Source of the DNA: Patagioenas fasciata
Taxonomy: Eukaryota > Chordata > Aves > Columbiformes > Columbidae
Length of the DNA: 64,000 nt
Direction of reading: 5' to 3'
NCBI RefSeq assembly: GCF_037038585.1
Contig: NC_092559.1
Location: forward strand, 8,954,988-9,018,987
Position numbers and translations under genes: made by a program. Every line of letters begins with the position of its first letter. Position 1 is the stretch's first letter. This document shows positions 14,311-28,100 of this stretch, one piece after another. The notes below the pieces were generated by a model. It saw nothing but the letters and a program-made list of their open reading frames with translations. It had not been told where the DNA came from and ran no database searches.

Positions 14311-17300
14311 AGGACCCCCCATTGTCCCCAGGGCCCATTGTGACGTCCCAGGACCCCACATTGTCCCCAGGGCCCATTGTGACACCATGGGGACCCTCCT
14401 TGTCACTGGGGACCCATTGTGACACCATGGGGACAACCCCTTGTCCTCAGGGCCTATTGTGAAAATCCTGGGGAACCTCCATTGTCCCCAGAGCCCATTG
14501 TGAGTTCCTGGGGACCCCCTTGTCCCCAGGTCCCATTGTGACATCCTGGAGAGCCTCTTTGTCCCTAGGGCCCATTGTGACATTCTGGGGACCCTCATTG
14601 TCCCCAGGGCCCATTGTGACATCCTGGGGACCTCCTTGTCCCTAGGACCCATCCTGGCACCGTGGGGACCTCCCTTGTCACTGGGGACCCTTTGTGACAC
14701 CATGGGGACCTCCCATTGTCCTCAGGGCCCATTGTGACATTCAGGGGACCCCCCCTTGTCCCCAGGGCCCATTGTGACCTCCCAGGACCCCCCATTGTCC
14801 CTAGGGCCTTTTGTGACATCCTGGGGATATCTCCTTGTCCCCAGGGCCCATTGTGACATCCTGGGGATCCCTCCTTGTCCCCAGGGCCCATTGTGACGTC
14901 CCAGGACCACCCATTGTCCCCAGGGCCCATTGTGACATCCTGGGGACCCCCTTAGTCACTGGGGCCCATTGTGACATCCCAGGACCCCACATTGTCCCCA
15001 GGGCCCATTGTGACATTCAGGGGTCCCCCCCTTGTCCCCAGGACCCATTGTGATGTCCCAGGACCCCTCATTGTCCCCACGGCCCATTGTGACATCCTGG
15101 GTACCCCCCTTTGTCACTGGGGCTCATTGAGACATCGTGGGGACCAACTTTGTCCCCAGGGCCCATTGTGACGTCCCAGGACCTCCCGTTGTCCCCAGTG
15201 TCCATTGTGACATCTGAGAAGCCCTCTTTGTCCCCAGGACCCATTTTAATATTGAGGGGAGCCACGTTTGTCCCCAGGGCCCATTGTGACACCATGGGTA
15301 CCACCCTTGTCACTGGAGACCCATTGTGACACCATGGAGACCCCCGCTTGTCCTCAGGGTCCATTGTGACATCTTGGGCACCTCCCATTGACCCCAGGAC
15401 CCATTGTGACACCATGGGGACCCTCCCTTGTCACTGGGGACCCATTGTGACACCATGGAGACCCCCGCTTGTCCTCAGGGTCCATTGTGACATCTTGGGC
15501 ACCTCCCATTGTCCCCAGGACCCATTGTGACATCCTGGGGACCCCCTTGCTCCCAGGGCCCATTGTGGCACCATGGGGACATCCCCTTTATCCCCAGGGT
15601 CCATTGTGACATCCCAGGACCCCCCTTTGTCCCCAGGGCCCATTGTAGCACCATGGGGAGCCCCTTTGACCCCAGGGCCTATTGCGGCACCATGGCAACC
15701 CCTTTTGTCCCCAGGGCCCATTGTGACATTCTAGGACCCCACTTTGTCCCCAGGGCCTATTGTGACACCATGGGGACCCCTCCTTGTCACTGGGGACCCA
15801 TTGTGACACCATGGGGACCCCCCCTTGTCCTCAGGACTCATTTTCACATCCTGGGCACCCCCCATTGTCCCCAGGGCCCATTGTGACATCCTGGGGACCC
15901 TCATTGTCCCTAGGGCCCATTGTGACATCCCAGAACCTCCTATTGTCCCCAGGGCCCATTGTGACATCCTGGGGAACCCTATTGTCCCCAGGGCCCATTG
16001 TGACATTGTAGGACCCCCCATTGTCCCCAGGGCCCATTGTGACATCCACTGCACCCCCTTGTCCCCAGGGCCCATTGTGACATTCAGGGGACCCCTCTTT
16101 GTCCCCAGGGCCCATTGTGACATCCTGAGGACCCCCCCTTGTCACTGGGGCCCATTGTGACGTCCCAGGACCCCACATTGTCCCCAGGACCGATTGTGAC
16201 ATTCAGGGGGCCCCTTTGTCACTGGGGCCCATTGTGACATCCTGGGGACCCCACTTGTCCCCAGGACCCATTGTGACATCCTGGGGACCCCACTTGTCCC
16301 CAGGACCCATTGTGACACTATGGGGACCCCCCCTTGTTCCCAGGGCCCATTGTGACACCGTGGGTACCACCCTTGTCCGCAGGGCTCATTGTGACATCCC
16401 AGGACCCCCCTTTGTCCCCAGGGCCCATTCTGATACCGTGGGGATCCCCTTTGTCCCCAGAGCCCATTGTGACATCCAGGGGACCCCCTTTGTCCCCAGG
16501 GCCCATTGTGACATCGCAGGACCCCCCTGGTCCCCAGGGACCATTGTGACATCCTGGGGATGCCCCCTTGTCACTGGGGCCCATTGTGACGTCCCAGGAC
16601 CCCCCATTGTCCCCAGGGCCCATTGTGACATCCTGGGGATCCCTGCTTGGCCCCAGGGCCCATTGTGACGTCTTAGGACCCCCTATTGTCCCCAGGGCCC
16701 ATTGTGACATTCAGGGGACGCCTCTTTGTACCCAGGGCACATTGTGACATCCTGGGGACCCCCCCTTGTCCCCAGGGCCAATTGTGACATCCTGGGGATC
16801 CCTCCTTGTCCCCAGGGCCCATTGTGACGTCCCAGGACCCCCCATTGTCCTCAGGACCCATTGTGACATTCAGGGGACCCCCTTTGTCACTGGGGCCCAT
16901 TGTGACATCCCAGGACCTTACATTGTCCCCAGGGCCCATTGTGACATCCTGGGGACCCCCCCTTGTCCCCAGGGCCCATTGTGACGTCCCAGGACCCCCC
17001 ATTGTTCCCAGGGCCCATTGTGATGTCCTGGGGAGCCCCCTGTGTTCCCAGGGCTCCTTGTGACTTTCAGGGTACCCCCCCTTTTCCCCAGGGCTGATTG
17101 TGGCGTCCTAGGGCCCCTCTGTGTCCCCAGGGCCCATTGTGACACTTTAGAGACCCCTCTTTGTCCCCAGGGCCCATTGTGATGTCCCAGGACCCCCCAT
17201 TGTCCCCAGGGCCCATTGTGACATCCTCGGCACCCCCTTGTCCCCAGGGCCCATTGCGACATTCAGGGGACCCCTCTTTGTCCCCAGGGCCCATTGTGAC

Positions 17301-20261
17301 ATCCTGGGGACCCCCTCTTGTCCCCAGGGCCCATTGTGACGTCCCAGGACCCCCCATTGTCCCCAGGGCCCATTGTGACATCCTGGGGATCCCTCCTTGT
17401 CCCCAGGGCCCATTGTGACATCCCAGGACCCCCCATTGTCCCCAGGGCCCATTGTGACATTCAGGGGACCCCCTTTGTCACTGGGGCCCATTGTGACATC
17501 CCAGGACCCCACATTGTCCCCAGGGCCCATTGTGACATCCTGGAGACCCCCTTTGTCTCCAGGGCCCATTGTGACGTCCCAGGACCCCCCATTGTCCCCA
17601 GGGTCCATTGTTACATCCTGGGGACCCCCTTGTCCCCAGGACCCATCGTGACACCATGGGGAAATTCCTTGTCACTGGGGACCCATTGTGACACCATGGG
17701 GACCCCCCCTTGTCCTCAGGGCCCATTGTGACACTGTGGGGAACCCCCTTGTCTCCAGGGCCTATTGTCACGTCCCAGGACCCCCCATTGTCCCCAGGGC
17801 CCATTGTGACACCTTGGGGACCCCCTTGTCACTGGAGACCCATCCTGGCACCGTGGAGACCTCCCTTGTCACTGGGGACCCATTGTGACACCATGGGGAC
17901 CTCCCATTGTCTTCAGGGCCCATTGAGACATCCTGGGGACCCCCTTTGTCACTGGGGACCCATTGTGACATCCCAGGAACCCCATTGTCCCAAGGACCCA
18001 TTGTGACATCCTGGGGACCCCCCTTTGTCTCCAGGACATATTGTGACACCGTGGGGACCTCATTAGTCCCCAGGGCCCATTGTGACATCCTAGGGATCCC
18101 CTCTTGTCCCCAGGGCCCATTGTGACGTCCCAGGACCCCCCATTGTCCCCAGGGCCCATTGTGACCTCATCGGCACCCCCTTGTCTCTAGGGCCCATTGT
18201 GACATTCACGGGACCCCCCTTTGTCCCCAGGGCCCATTCTGATATGGTGGGGACCCCCTTTGTCCCCAGGGCCCATTGTGACATCCTGGGGACGCCCTTT
18301 GTCCCCAGGGCCCATTTTGACACCATCGACACCCCCCTTTGTCCCCAGGGCCCATTGTGACATCCTGGGGACCCTCCTTGTCCCCAGGGCCCATTGTGAC
18401 ATCCAGAAGACCCCCTTTGTCCCCAGGGCCCATTGTGGCACCATGGGGACCCCCTTTGTCACTGGGGGCCATTGTGACATTCCAGGATTCCACTTTGTCC
18501 CCAGGGCTCGTTCTGACACCTTGGGGACTCCCATTGTCCCCAGGGTCCATTGTGACATCCTGGGCAACCCCATTGTCCCCAGGGCCCATTGTGACATCTG
18601 GGGGACGCCCTTGTCCCCAGGACCCATCGTGGCACCGTGGGGACCCTCCTTGTCACTTGGGCCCATTGTGACACCATGGGGACCCCCCCTTTGTCTCCAG
18701 TACCCATTGTGACATCCTGGGGATACCTCCTTGTCCCCAGGGCCCATTGTGACGTCCCAGGACCCCCCATTGTCCCCAGGACCCATTGTGACATTCAGGG
18801 GACCCCTTTGTCACTGGGGCCCATAGTGAAATTCCAGGACCCCACATTGTCCCCAGGGCCCCTTGTGACATCCTGGGGACCCCACTTGTCCCCAGGACCC
18901 ATTGTGATACTATGGGGACCCCGCCTTGTGCCCAGAGCCCACTGTGACACTGTGGGTACCACCCTTGTCCGCAGGGCTCATTGTGACATCCCAGGACCCC
19001 CCATTGTCCCCAGGGCCCATTGTGACATTCTAGGACCCCACGTTGTCCCCAGGGCCTATTGTGACACCATGGGGACCCCTCCTTGTCACTGGGGACGCAC
19101 TGTGACACCATGGGGACCCCCCTTGTCCTCAGGACTCATTCTCACACCCTGGGCACCCCCCATTGTCCCCAGGGCCCATTGTGACATCCTGGGGACCGCC
19201 CTTTGTGCCCAGGGCCCATTGTGACATTCCAGGACCCCCCATTGTCCCCAGGGCCCATTGTGACATCCTCGGCACCCCCTTGTCCCCAGGGCCCATTGTG
19301 ACATCCTGGGGACCCCCCCTTGTCCCCAGGGCCCATTGTGACGTCCCAGGACCCCCCCTTGTCCCCAGGGCCCATTGTGACACCGTGGGTACCACCCTTG
19401 TCCGCAGGGCTCATTGTGACATCCCAGGACCCCCCTTTGTCCCCAGGGGCCATTCTGATACCGTGGGGATCCCGTTTGTCCCCAGAGCCCATTGTGACAT
19501 CCAGGGGACCCCCTTTGTCCCCAGGGCCCATTGTGACATCGCAGGACCCCCCTGGTCCCCAGGGACCATTGTGACATCCTGGGGATGCCCCCTTGTCACT
19601 GGGGCCCATTGTGACGTCCCAGGACCCCCCATTGTCCCCAGGGCCCATTGTGACATCCTGGGGATCCCTGCTTGGCCCCAGGGCCCATTGTGACATCTTA
19701 AGAACCCCTATTGTCCCCAGGGCCCATTGTGACATTCAGGGGACGCCTCTTTGTACCCAAGGCACATTGTGACATCCTGGGGACCCCCCCTTGTTCCCAG
19801 GGCCCATTGTGACATCCTGGGGACCCCCCCTTGTCCCCAGGGCCCATTGTGACGTCCAGGACCCCCCAATGTCCTCAGGACCCATTGTGACATCCTGGGG
19901 ACCCCCTTTGTCACTGGGGCCATTGTGACATCCCAGGACCCCACATTGTCCCCAGGGCCCATTGTGACATCCTGGGGACCCCCCCTTGTCCCCAGGGCCC
20001 ATTGTGACGTCCCAGGACCCCCCATTGTTCCCAGGGCCCATTGTGATGTCCTGGGGAGCCCCCTCTGTTCCCAGGGCTCATTGTGACTTTCAGGGTACCC
20101 CCCCTTGTCCCCAGGGCTGATTGTGACGTCCTAGGGCCCCTCTGTGTCCCCAGGGCCCATTGTGACACTTTAGAGACCTCTCTTTGTCCCCAGGGCCCAT
20201 TGTGACATCCTGGGGACTTCCCCTTGTCCCCAGGACCCATTGTGATGTCCCAGGACCTCCC

Positions 20262-20290
20262 ATTGTCCCCATGGTGTCACAATGGGTCCC
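20262..20290 (-). other. Inversion breakpoint J1, copy 1 (forward to reverse)
   Basis: Orientation flips at CCATGG (20269-20274). About 100 bp on each side is the reverse complement of the junctions at 29752 and 37660, including the same flanking variant units on both sides. A junction sequence this specific is best explained as one original event copied several times. Confidence 0.85.
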
Positions 20291-23200
20291 CAGTGACAAG
20301 GAGGGTCCCCATGGTGTCACGATGGGTCCTGGGGACAAGGGGGTCCCCAGGATGTAACAATGGACCCTGGGGACAATGGGGGGTCCTGGGACGTCACAAT
20401 GGGCCCTGGAGACAAAGGGGGTCTCCAGGATGTCACAATGGGCTCTGGGGACAATGCGGGGTCCTGGGACGTGACAATGGGCCCCAGTGACAAAGGGGGT
20501 CCCCATGGTGCCACAATGGGCCCTGGGGACAAAGGGGGTCTTCTGGATGTCACAATGGGCTCTGGGGACAAGGAGGGTCCCCAGGATGTCACAATGGGCC
20601 CTGGGGACAAAGGGGGTCCCCACCATATCAGAATGGGCCCTGGGGACAAAGGGGGGGTCCCGTGAATATCACAATGGGCCCTAGGGACAAGGGGGTGCCG
20701 AGGAGGTCACAATGGGCCCTGGGGACAAGGAGGGATCCCCAGGATGTCACAATGGGCCCTGGGGACAATGGGGGGTCCTGGAACGTCACAATGGGCCCTG
20801 AGGACAAGACGGGTTCCCCAGGACGTCACAATGGGCCCTGGGGACAAAGAGGGGTCCCCAGGATATCACAATGGGCCCTGGGGACAAAGAGGGGTCTCTA
20901 AAGTGTCACAATGGGCCCTGGGGACACAGAGGGGCCCTAGGACGTCACAATCAGCCCTGGGGACAAGGGGGGGTACCCTGAAAGTCACAATGAGCCCTGG
21001 GAACAGAGGGGGCTCCCCAGGACGTCACAATGGGCCCTGGGAACAATGTGGGGTCCTGGGACGTCACAATGGGCCCTGGGGACAATGTGGGGTCCTGGGA
21101 TGTCACAATGGGCCCCAGTGACAAAGGGGGACCCTGAATGTCACAATGGGTCCTTAGGACAATGGGGGGTCCTGGGACGTCACAATGGGCCCTGGGGACA
21201 AGGAGGGATCTCCAGGATGTCACAATGTGCCCTGGGTACAAAGAGGCGTCCCCTGAATGCCACAATGGGCCCTGGGGACAATAGGGGTTCCTAAGACGTC
21301 ACAATGGGCCCTGGGGCCAAGCAGGGATCCCTAGGATGTCACAATGGGCCCTGGGGACAATGGGAGGTCCTGGGACGTCAAAATGGGCCCCAGTGACAAG
21401 GGGGCATCCCCAGGATGTCACAATGGTCCCTGGGGACCAGGGGGGTCCTGCGATGTCACAATGGGCCCTGGAGACAAAGGGGGTCCCCTGGATGTCACAA
21501 TGGGCTCTGGGGACAAAGGGGATCCCCACAATATCAGAATGGGCCCTGGCGACAAAGGGGGGTCCTGGGATGTCACAATGAGCCCTGCGGACAAGGGTGG
21601 TACCCACGGTGTCACAATGGGCCCTGGGGACAAGGCGGGGTCCCCAGGATGTCACAATGGGCCCTGGGGACAAAGAGGGGTCCCCTGAATGTCACAATGG
21701 GCCCTGGAGACAAGGGGGGGTCCTGGGATGTCACAATGGGCCCTGGGGTCAATGGGGGATCCCTAGGATGTCAAAATGGGCCCTGGGGACTAATGAGGTC
21801 CCCACGGTGTCACAATATGTCCTGGAGACAAAGGGGGGTGCCGAGGATGTCACAATGGGCCCTTGGGACAATGGGGTTCCTGGGATGTCACAATGGGTCC
21901 CCAGTGACAAAGGGGGTCCCCAGGATCTCTCAATGGGCCCTGAGAACAATGGGAGGTCCCCATGGTGTCACAATGGGTCCCCAGTGACAAGGGAGGTCTC
22001 CACGGTGCCAGGATGGGTCCTGGGGACAAGGAGGTCCCCAGAATGTCACAATGGGCCCTGGGGACAAAGAGGCTCCCCAGGATGTCACAATGGGAGCTGG
22101 GGAAAAGGGGGTCTCCAGGAACTCACAATGGGCTCTGGGGACAATGGAGGTTCCCCAGGAGGTTCACAATAGGCCCTGAGGACAAGGGGTGGTCCCCATG
22201 CTGTCACAATGGGTCTCCAGTGACAAGGGGATTCCCCACAGTGTCACAATGGGCCCTGGGGACAAAGGGGGTCCGCACGGTGTTACAATGGTCCCGGGGG
22301 ACAAAGGGGGATGCCCAGGATGTCACAATGGGCCCTGAGGACAAGGGGGGGTCCCCATAGTGTCACAATGGGTCCCCAGTGACAAGGAGGGTCCCCATGG
22401 TGTCACGATGTGTCCTGGGGACAAGGGGGTCCCCAGGATGTAACAATGGACCCTGGTGACAATGGGGAGTCCTGGGATGTCACAATGGGCCCTGGAGACA
22501 AAGGGGGTCTCCAGGATGTCACAATGGGCTCTGGGGACAATGCGGGGTCCTGGGACGTCACAATGGGCCCCAGTGACAAAGGGGGTCCCCAGGATGTCAC
22601 AATGGGCCCTGGGGACAATGTGGGGTCCTGGGATGTCACAATGGGCCGCAGTGGCAAAGGGGGTCCCCTGAATGTCACAATGGGCCCTGGGGACAATGGG
22701 GGGTCCTGGGACGTCACAATGGGCCCTGGGGACAAGGAGGGATCCCCAGGATGTCACAATGGGCCCTGGGGACAATGGGGGTTCCTGGGACGTCACAATG
22801 GGCCCTGGGGACAAGACGGGGTCCCCAGGATGTCACAATGGGCCCTGGGGACAAAGAGGGGTCCCCTGAATGTCACAATGGGCCCTGGGGACAAGGGGGG
22901 TGCCGAGGATGTCACAATGGGCCCTGGGGACAATGGGGGGTCCTGGGACATCACAATGGGTCCTGGGGACAAGGGGGGGTCCCCAGGATGTCACAATGGG
23001 CCCTGGGGACAAAGAGGGGTCTCTAAAGTGTCACAGTGGGCCCTGGGGACACAGAGGGGCCCTAGGACGTCACAATCAGCCCTGGGGACAAGGGGGGGTA
23101 CCCTGAAAGTCACAATGAGCCCTGGGAACAGAGGGGGCTCCCCAGGACATCACAATGGGCCCTGGGAACAATGTGGGGTCCTGGGACGTCACAATGGGCC

Positions 23201-25180
23201 CTGGGGACAAGGGGGTGTCCCCAAGATGTCACAATGGGCCCTGGGGACAATGGGAGGTCCTGGGACGTCACAATGGGCCCCAGTGACAAGGGGGCATCCC
23301 CAGGATGTCACAATGGTCCCTGGGGACCAGGGGGGTCCTGGGATGTCACAATGGGCCCTGGGGACAAAGAGGGGTCCCCTGAATGTCACAATGGGCCCTG
23401 GGGACAAGGGGGTGCCGAGTATGTCACAATGGGCCCTGGGGACAATGGGGGGTCCTGGGACATCACAATGGGTCCTGGGGACAAGGGGGGGTCCCCAGGA
23501 TGTCACAATGGGCCCTGGGGACAAAGAGGGGTCTCTAAAGTGTCACAATGGGCCCTGGGGACACAGAGGGGCCCTAGGACGTCACAATCAGCCCTGGGGA
23601 CAAGGAGGGGTACCCTGAAAGTCACAATGAGCCCTGGGAACAGAGGGGGCTCCCCAGGACATCACAATGGGCCCTGGGAACAATGGGGGGTCCTGGGACG
23701 TCACAATGGACCCTGGGGACAAGGGGGGGTCCCCAGGATGTCACAATGGGCCCTGGGGACAATGTGGGGTCCTGGGATGTCACAATGGCCCCAGTGACAA
23801 AGGGGGTCCCCAGGATGTCACAATGGGTCCTGAGGACAATGGGGGGTCCTGGGACGTCACAATGGGCCCTGGAGACAAAGGGGGTCTCCAGGATGTCACA
23901 ATGGGCCCTGGGAACAATGGGGGGTCCTGGGACGTCACAATGGGCCCTGGGGACAAGGGGGGGTCCCCAGGATGTCACAATGGGCCCTGGGGACAATGTG
24001 GGGTCCTGGGATGTCACAATGGCCCCAGTGACAAAGGGGGTCCCCAGGATGTCACAATGGGTCCTGAGGACAATGGGGGGTCCTGGGACGTCACAATGGG
24101 CCCCAGTGACAAGGGGGCATCCCCAGGATGTCACAATGGTCCCTGGGGACCAGGCGGGTCCTGCGATGTCACAATGGGCCCTGGGGACAAAGGGGTTCCC
24201 CTGGATGTCACAATGGGCTCTGGGGACAAAGGGGATCCCCACGGTATCAGAATGGGTCCTGGGGACAAAGGGGGGTCCTGGGATGTCACAATGAGCCCTG
24301 CGGACAAGGGTGGTACCCACGGTGTCACAATGGGCCCTGGGGACAAGGGGGGGTCCTGGGACGTCACAATGGGCCCTGGGGACAAGGGGGGGTCCCCAGG
24401 ATGTCCACAATGGGCCCTGGGGACAAGGGGGTGCCGAGGATGTCACAATGGGCCCTGGGGACAATGGGGGGTCCTGGAATGTCACAATGGGCCCTGGGCA
24501 CAAAGGGCGGTCCCCAGGATGTCACAATGGGCCCTGGGGACAATGGGGGGTGCCCAGGATGTGAGAATGAGTCCTGAGGACAAGGGGGGGTCCCCATGGT
24601 GTCACAGTGCGTCCCCAGTGACAAGGAGGGGTCCCCATGGTGTCACAATAGGCCCTGGGGACAACGAGGGGTCCTAGAATGTCACAATGGGCCCTGGGGA
24701 CAATGGGGGGTCCTGGGATGTCACAATGAGCCCCGCGGACAAGGGTGGTACCCACAGTGTCACAGTGGGCTCTGGGCACAAGGCGGGGTCCCCATAGTGT
24801 CACAATGGGTCCTGGGGACAAGTGGGGTGCCCAGGATGTCACAATGTGCCCTGGGTACAAAGAGGCGTCCCCTGAATGTCACAATGGGCCCTGGGGACAA
24901 TAGGGGGTCCTAAGACGTCACAATGGGCCCTGGGGCCAAGCAGGGATCCCCAGGATGTCACAATGGGCCCTGGGGACAATGGGGGGTCCTGGGACGTCAC
25001 AATGGGCCCCAGTGACAAGGGGGCATCCCCAGGATGTCACAATGGTCCCTGGGGACCAGGGGGGTCCTGCGATGTCACAATGGGCCCTGGGGACAAAGGG
25101 GGTCCCCTGGATGTCACAATGGGCTCTGGGGACAAAGGGGATCCCCACGGTATCAGAATGGGCCCTGGGGACAAAGGGGG
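20271..25180 (-). repeat. Sat39 minisatellite, reverse block B
   Basis: The same 39-bp unit is read here as its reverse complement (TGTCACAATGGGCCCTGGGG on the plus strand). The switch is abrupt at a CCATGG at 20269-20274. Unit variants match those of block E (32.2-37.7 kb) in mirrored order, so the two blocks look like arms of an inverted duplication. Unlike block E it carries no LTR. Confidence 0.95.
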
Positions 25181-25195
25181 GCCCATTGTGACATC
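25170..25195 (+). other. Inversion breakpoint J2, copy 1 (reverse to forward)
   Basis: A reverse unit ending GACAAAGGGGG runs directly into a forward unit starting GCCCATTGTGACATCC. The reverse complement of the same junction occurs at 32211-32230, with the same neighbouring unit (AGAATGGGCCCTGGGGAC). Confidence 0.85.
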
Positions 25196-28100
25196 CTGGG
25201 GACTGCCCTTTGTGCCCAGGGCCCATTGTGACATTCCAGGACCCCCCATTGTCCCCAGGGCCCATTGTGACATGCTCGGCACCCCCTTGTCCCCAGGGCC
25301 CATTGTGACATCCTGGGGACCCCCCCTTGTCCCCAGGGCCCATTGTGACGTCCCAGGACCCCCCCTTGTCCCCAGGGCCCATTGTGACACCGTGGGTACC
25401 ACCCTTGTCCGCAGGGCTCATTGTGACATCCCAGGACCCCCCTTTGTCCCCAGGGCCCATTCTGATACCGTGGGGATCCCCTTTGTCCCCAGAGCCCATT
25501 GTGACATCCACGGGACCCCCTTTGTCCCCAGGGCCCATTGTGACATCGCAGGACCCGCCTGGTCCCCAGGGACCATTGTGACATCCTGGGGATGCCCCCT
25601 TGTCACTGGGGCCCATTGTGACGTCCCAGGACCCCCCATTGTCCCCAGGGCCCATTGTGACATCCTGGGGATCCCTGCTTGGCCCCAGGGCCCATTGTGA
25701 CGTCTTAGGAACCCCTATTGTCCCCAGGGCCCATTGTGACATTCAGGGGACGCCTCTTTGTACCCAGGGCACATTGTGACATCCTGGGGACCCCCCCTTG
25801 TCCCCAGGGCCCATTGTGACATCCTGGGGACCCCCCCTTGTCCCCAGGGCCCATTGTGACGTCCCAGGACCCTCCATTGTCCTCAGGACCCATTGTGACA
25901 TCCTGGGGACCCCCTTTGTCACTGGGGCCATTGTGACATCCCAGGACCCCACATTGTCCCCAGGGCCCATTGTGACATCCTGGGGACCCCCCCTTGTCCC
26001 CAGGGCCCATTGTGACGTCCCAGGACCCCCCATTGTTCCCAGGGCCCATTGTGATGTCCTGGGGAGCCCCCTCTGTTCCCAGGGCTCATTGTGACTTTCA
26101 GGGTACCCCCCCTTGTCCCCAGGGCTGATTGTGACGTCCTAGGGCCCCTCTGTGTCCCCAGGGCCCATTGTGACACTTTAGAGACCCCTCTTTGTCCCCA
26201 GGGCCCATTGTGACATCCTGGGGACCCCCCCTTGTCCCCAGGACCCATTGTGATGTCCCAGGACCCCCCATTGTCCCCAGGGCCCATTGTGACATCCTCG
26301 GCACCCCCTTGTCCCCAGGGCCCATTGTGACATTCAGGGGACCCCTCTTTGTCCCCAGGGCCCATTGTGACATCCTGGGGACCCCCTCTTGTCCCCAGGG
26401 CCCATTGTGACGTCCCAGGAACCCCCTTTGTCCCCAGGGCCCATTGTGACATTCAGGGGACCCCCTTTGTCACTGGGGCCCATTGTGACATCCCAGGACC
26501 CCACATTGTCCCCAGGGCCCATTGTGACATCCTGGGGACCCCCTTTGTCACTGGGGCCCATTGTGACGTCCCAGGACCCCGCATTGTCCCCAGAGCCCAT
26601 TGTGACATCCTGGAGACCCCCTTTTTCTCCAGGGCCCATTGTGACGTCCCAGGACTCCCCATTGTCACCAGGGTCTATTGTTACATCCTGGGGACCCCCT
26701 TGTCCCCAGGACACATCGTGACACCATGGGGACCCTCCTTGTCACTGGGGACCCATTGTGACACTATGGGGACCCCCCCTTGTCCTCAGGGCCCATTGTG
26801 ACATCCTGGGGATTCCCCTTTGTCCCCAGGGCCCATTGTGACACTGTGGGGAATCCCCTTGTCCCCAGGGCCTATTGTCACGTCCCAGGACCCCCCATTG
26901 TCCCCAGGGCCCATTGTGACACCTTGGGGACCCCCTTGTCACTGGAGACCCATTGTGACAGCATGGGGACCACCCCTTGTCCTCAGGGCCTATTGTGAAC
27001 ATCCTGGGGAACCTCCAATGTCCCCAGAGCCCATTGTGAGTTCCTGGAGATCCCCTTTTCCCCAGCTCCCATTGTGACATCCTGGGGAGCCTCTTTGTCC
27101 CCAGGGCCCATTGTGACATTCTGGGGACCTCCTTGTCCCCAGGACCCATCCTGGCACCGTGGAGACCTCCCTTGTCACTGGGGACCCATTGTGACACCAT
27201 GGGGACCTCCCATTGTCCTCAGGGCCCATTGAGACATCCTGGGGAACCCCTTTGTCACTGGGGACCCATTGTGACATCCCAGGAACCCCATTGTCCCAAG
27301 GGCCCATTGTGACATCCTGGGGACCCCCCTTTGTCTCCAGGACATATTGTGACACCGTGGGGACTTCATTAGTCCCCAGGGCCCATTGTGACATCCTAGG
27401 GATCCCCCATTGTCCCCAGGGCCCATTGTGACGTCCCAGGACCCCCCCTTGTCTCCAGGGCCCATTGTGACATTCAGGGGACCCCTCTCTGTCCCCAGGG
27501 CCCATTGTGACATTCATGGGACCCCCCCCTTGTCCCCAGGGCCCATTGTGACACCGTGGGTACCACCCTTGTCCGCAGGGCTCATTGTGACATCCCAGGA
27601 CCCCCCTTTGTCCCCAGGGCCCATTCTGATACCGTGGGGATCCCCTTTGTCCCCAGAGCCCATTGTGACATCCAGGGGACCCCCTTTGTCCCCAGGGCCC
27701 ATTGTGACATCGCAGGACCCCCCTGGTCCCCAGGGACCATTGTGACATCCTGGGGACCCCCTCTTGTCCCCAGGGCCCATTGTGACGTCCCAGGACCCCC
27801 CATTGTCCTCAGGACCCATTGTGACATTCAGGGGACCCCCTTTGTCACTGGGGCCCATTGTGACATCCCAGGACCCCACATTGTCCCCAGGGCCCATTGT
27901 GACATCCTGGGGACCCCCCCTTGTCCCCAGGGCCCATTGTGACGTCCCAGGACCCCCATTGTTTCGCAGGGCCCATTGTGACGTCCTGGGGAGCCCCCTC
28001 TGTTCCCAGGGCTCATTGTGACTTTCAGGGTACCCCCCCTTGTCCCCAGGGCCCATTGTGACATCCTGGGGATCCCTCCTTGTCCCCAGGGCCCATTGTG

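Larger units (their letters stand above)
1..20270 (+). repeat. Sat39 minisatellite, forward block A
   Basis: This is an uninterrupted tandem array of a unit of about 39 bp (measured from one GGGCCCATTG to the next near positions 61 and 100). Each unit contains CCATTGTGAC followed by one of three middles. The first is ATCCTGGGGACCCC, the second is GTCCCAGGACCCCC, and the third is ACCATGGGGACC, often followed by CTTGTCACTGGGG. Most units end in TGTCCCCAGGG. The three types are interspersed and form higher-order segments that recur at 1-3.9 kb, 4.7-7.7 kb, 7.7-10.1 kb and 12.35-14.3 kb. The array is transcriptionally and translationally uninformative: open frames occur in all phases because 39 is a multiple of three. 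No gene, tRNA or transposon was seen inside it. Confidence 0.97.

Noticed and set aside
1..20270. CRISPR-like regular repeats
   Set aside because: Units are contiguous with no unique spacers, diverge gradually and have no cas genes. Host features are avian, not prokaryotic.
22410..23618. 402-codon open frame, and similar frames of 100-383 codons throughout 1-49150 and 58284-62447
   Set aside because: They are 13-residue periodic products of the 39-bp repeat, present in several overlapping frames on both strands, starting and stopping wherever a unit variant happens to make ATG or a stop. Nothing in codon use or composition distinguishes them from the repeat.
24876..25700. 274-codon frame whose peptide changes character halfway
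   Set aside because: It crosses inversion breakpoint J2, so it is a chimera of reverse and forward satellite. Useful as a marker of the junction but not a gene.
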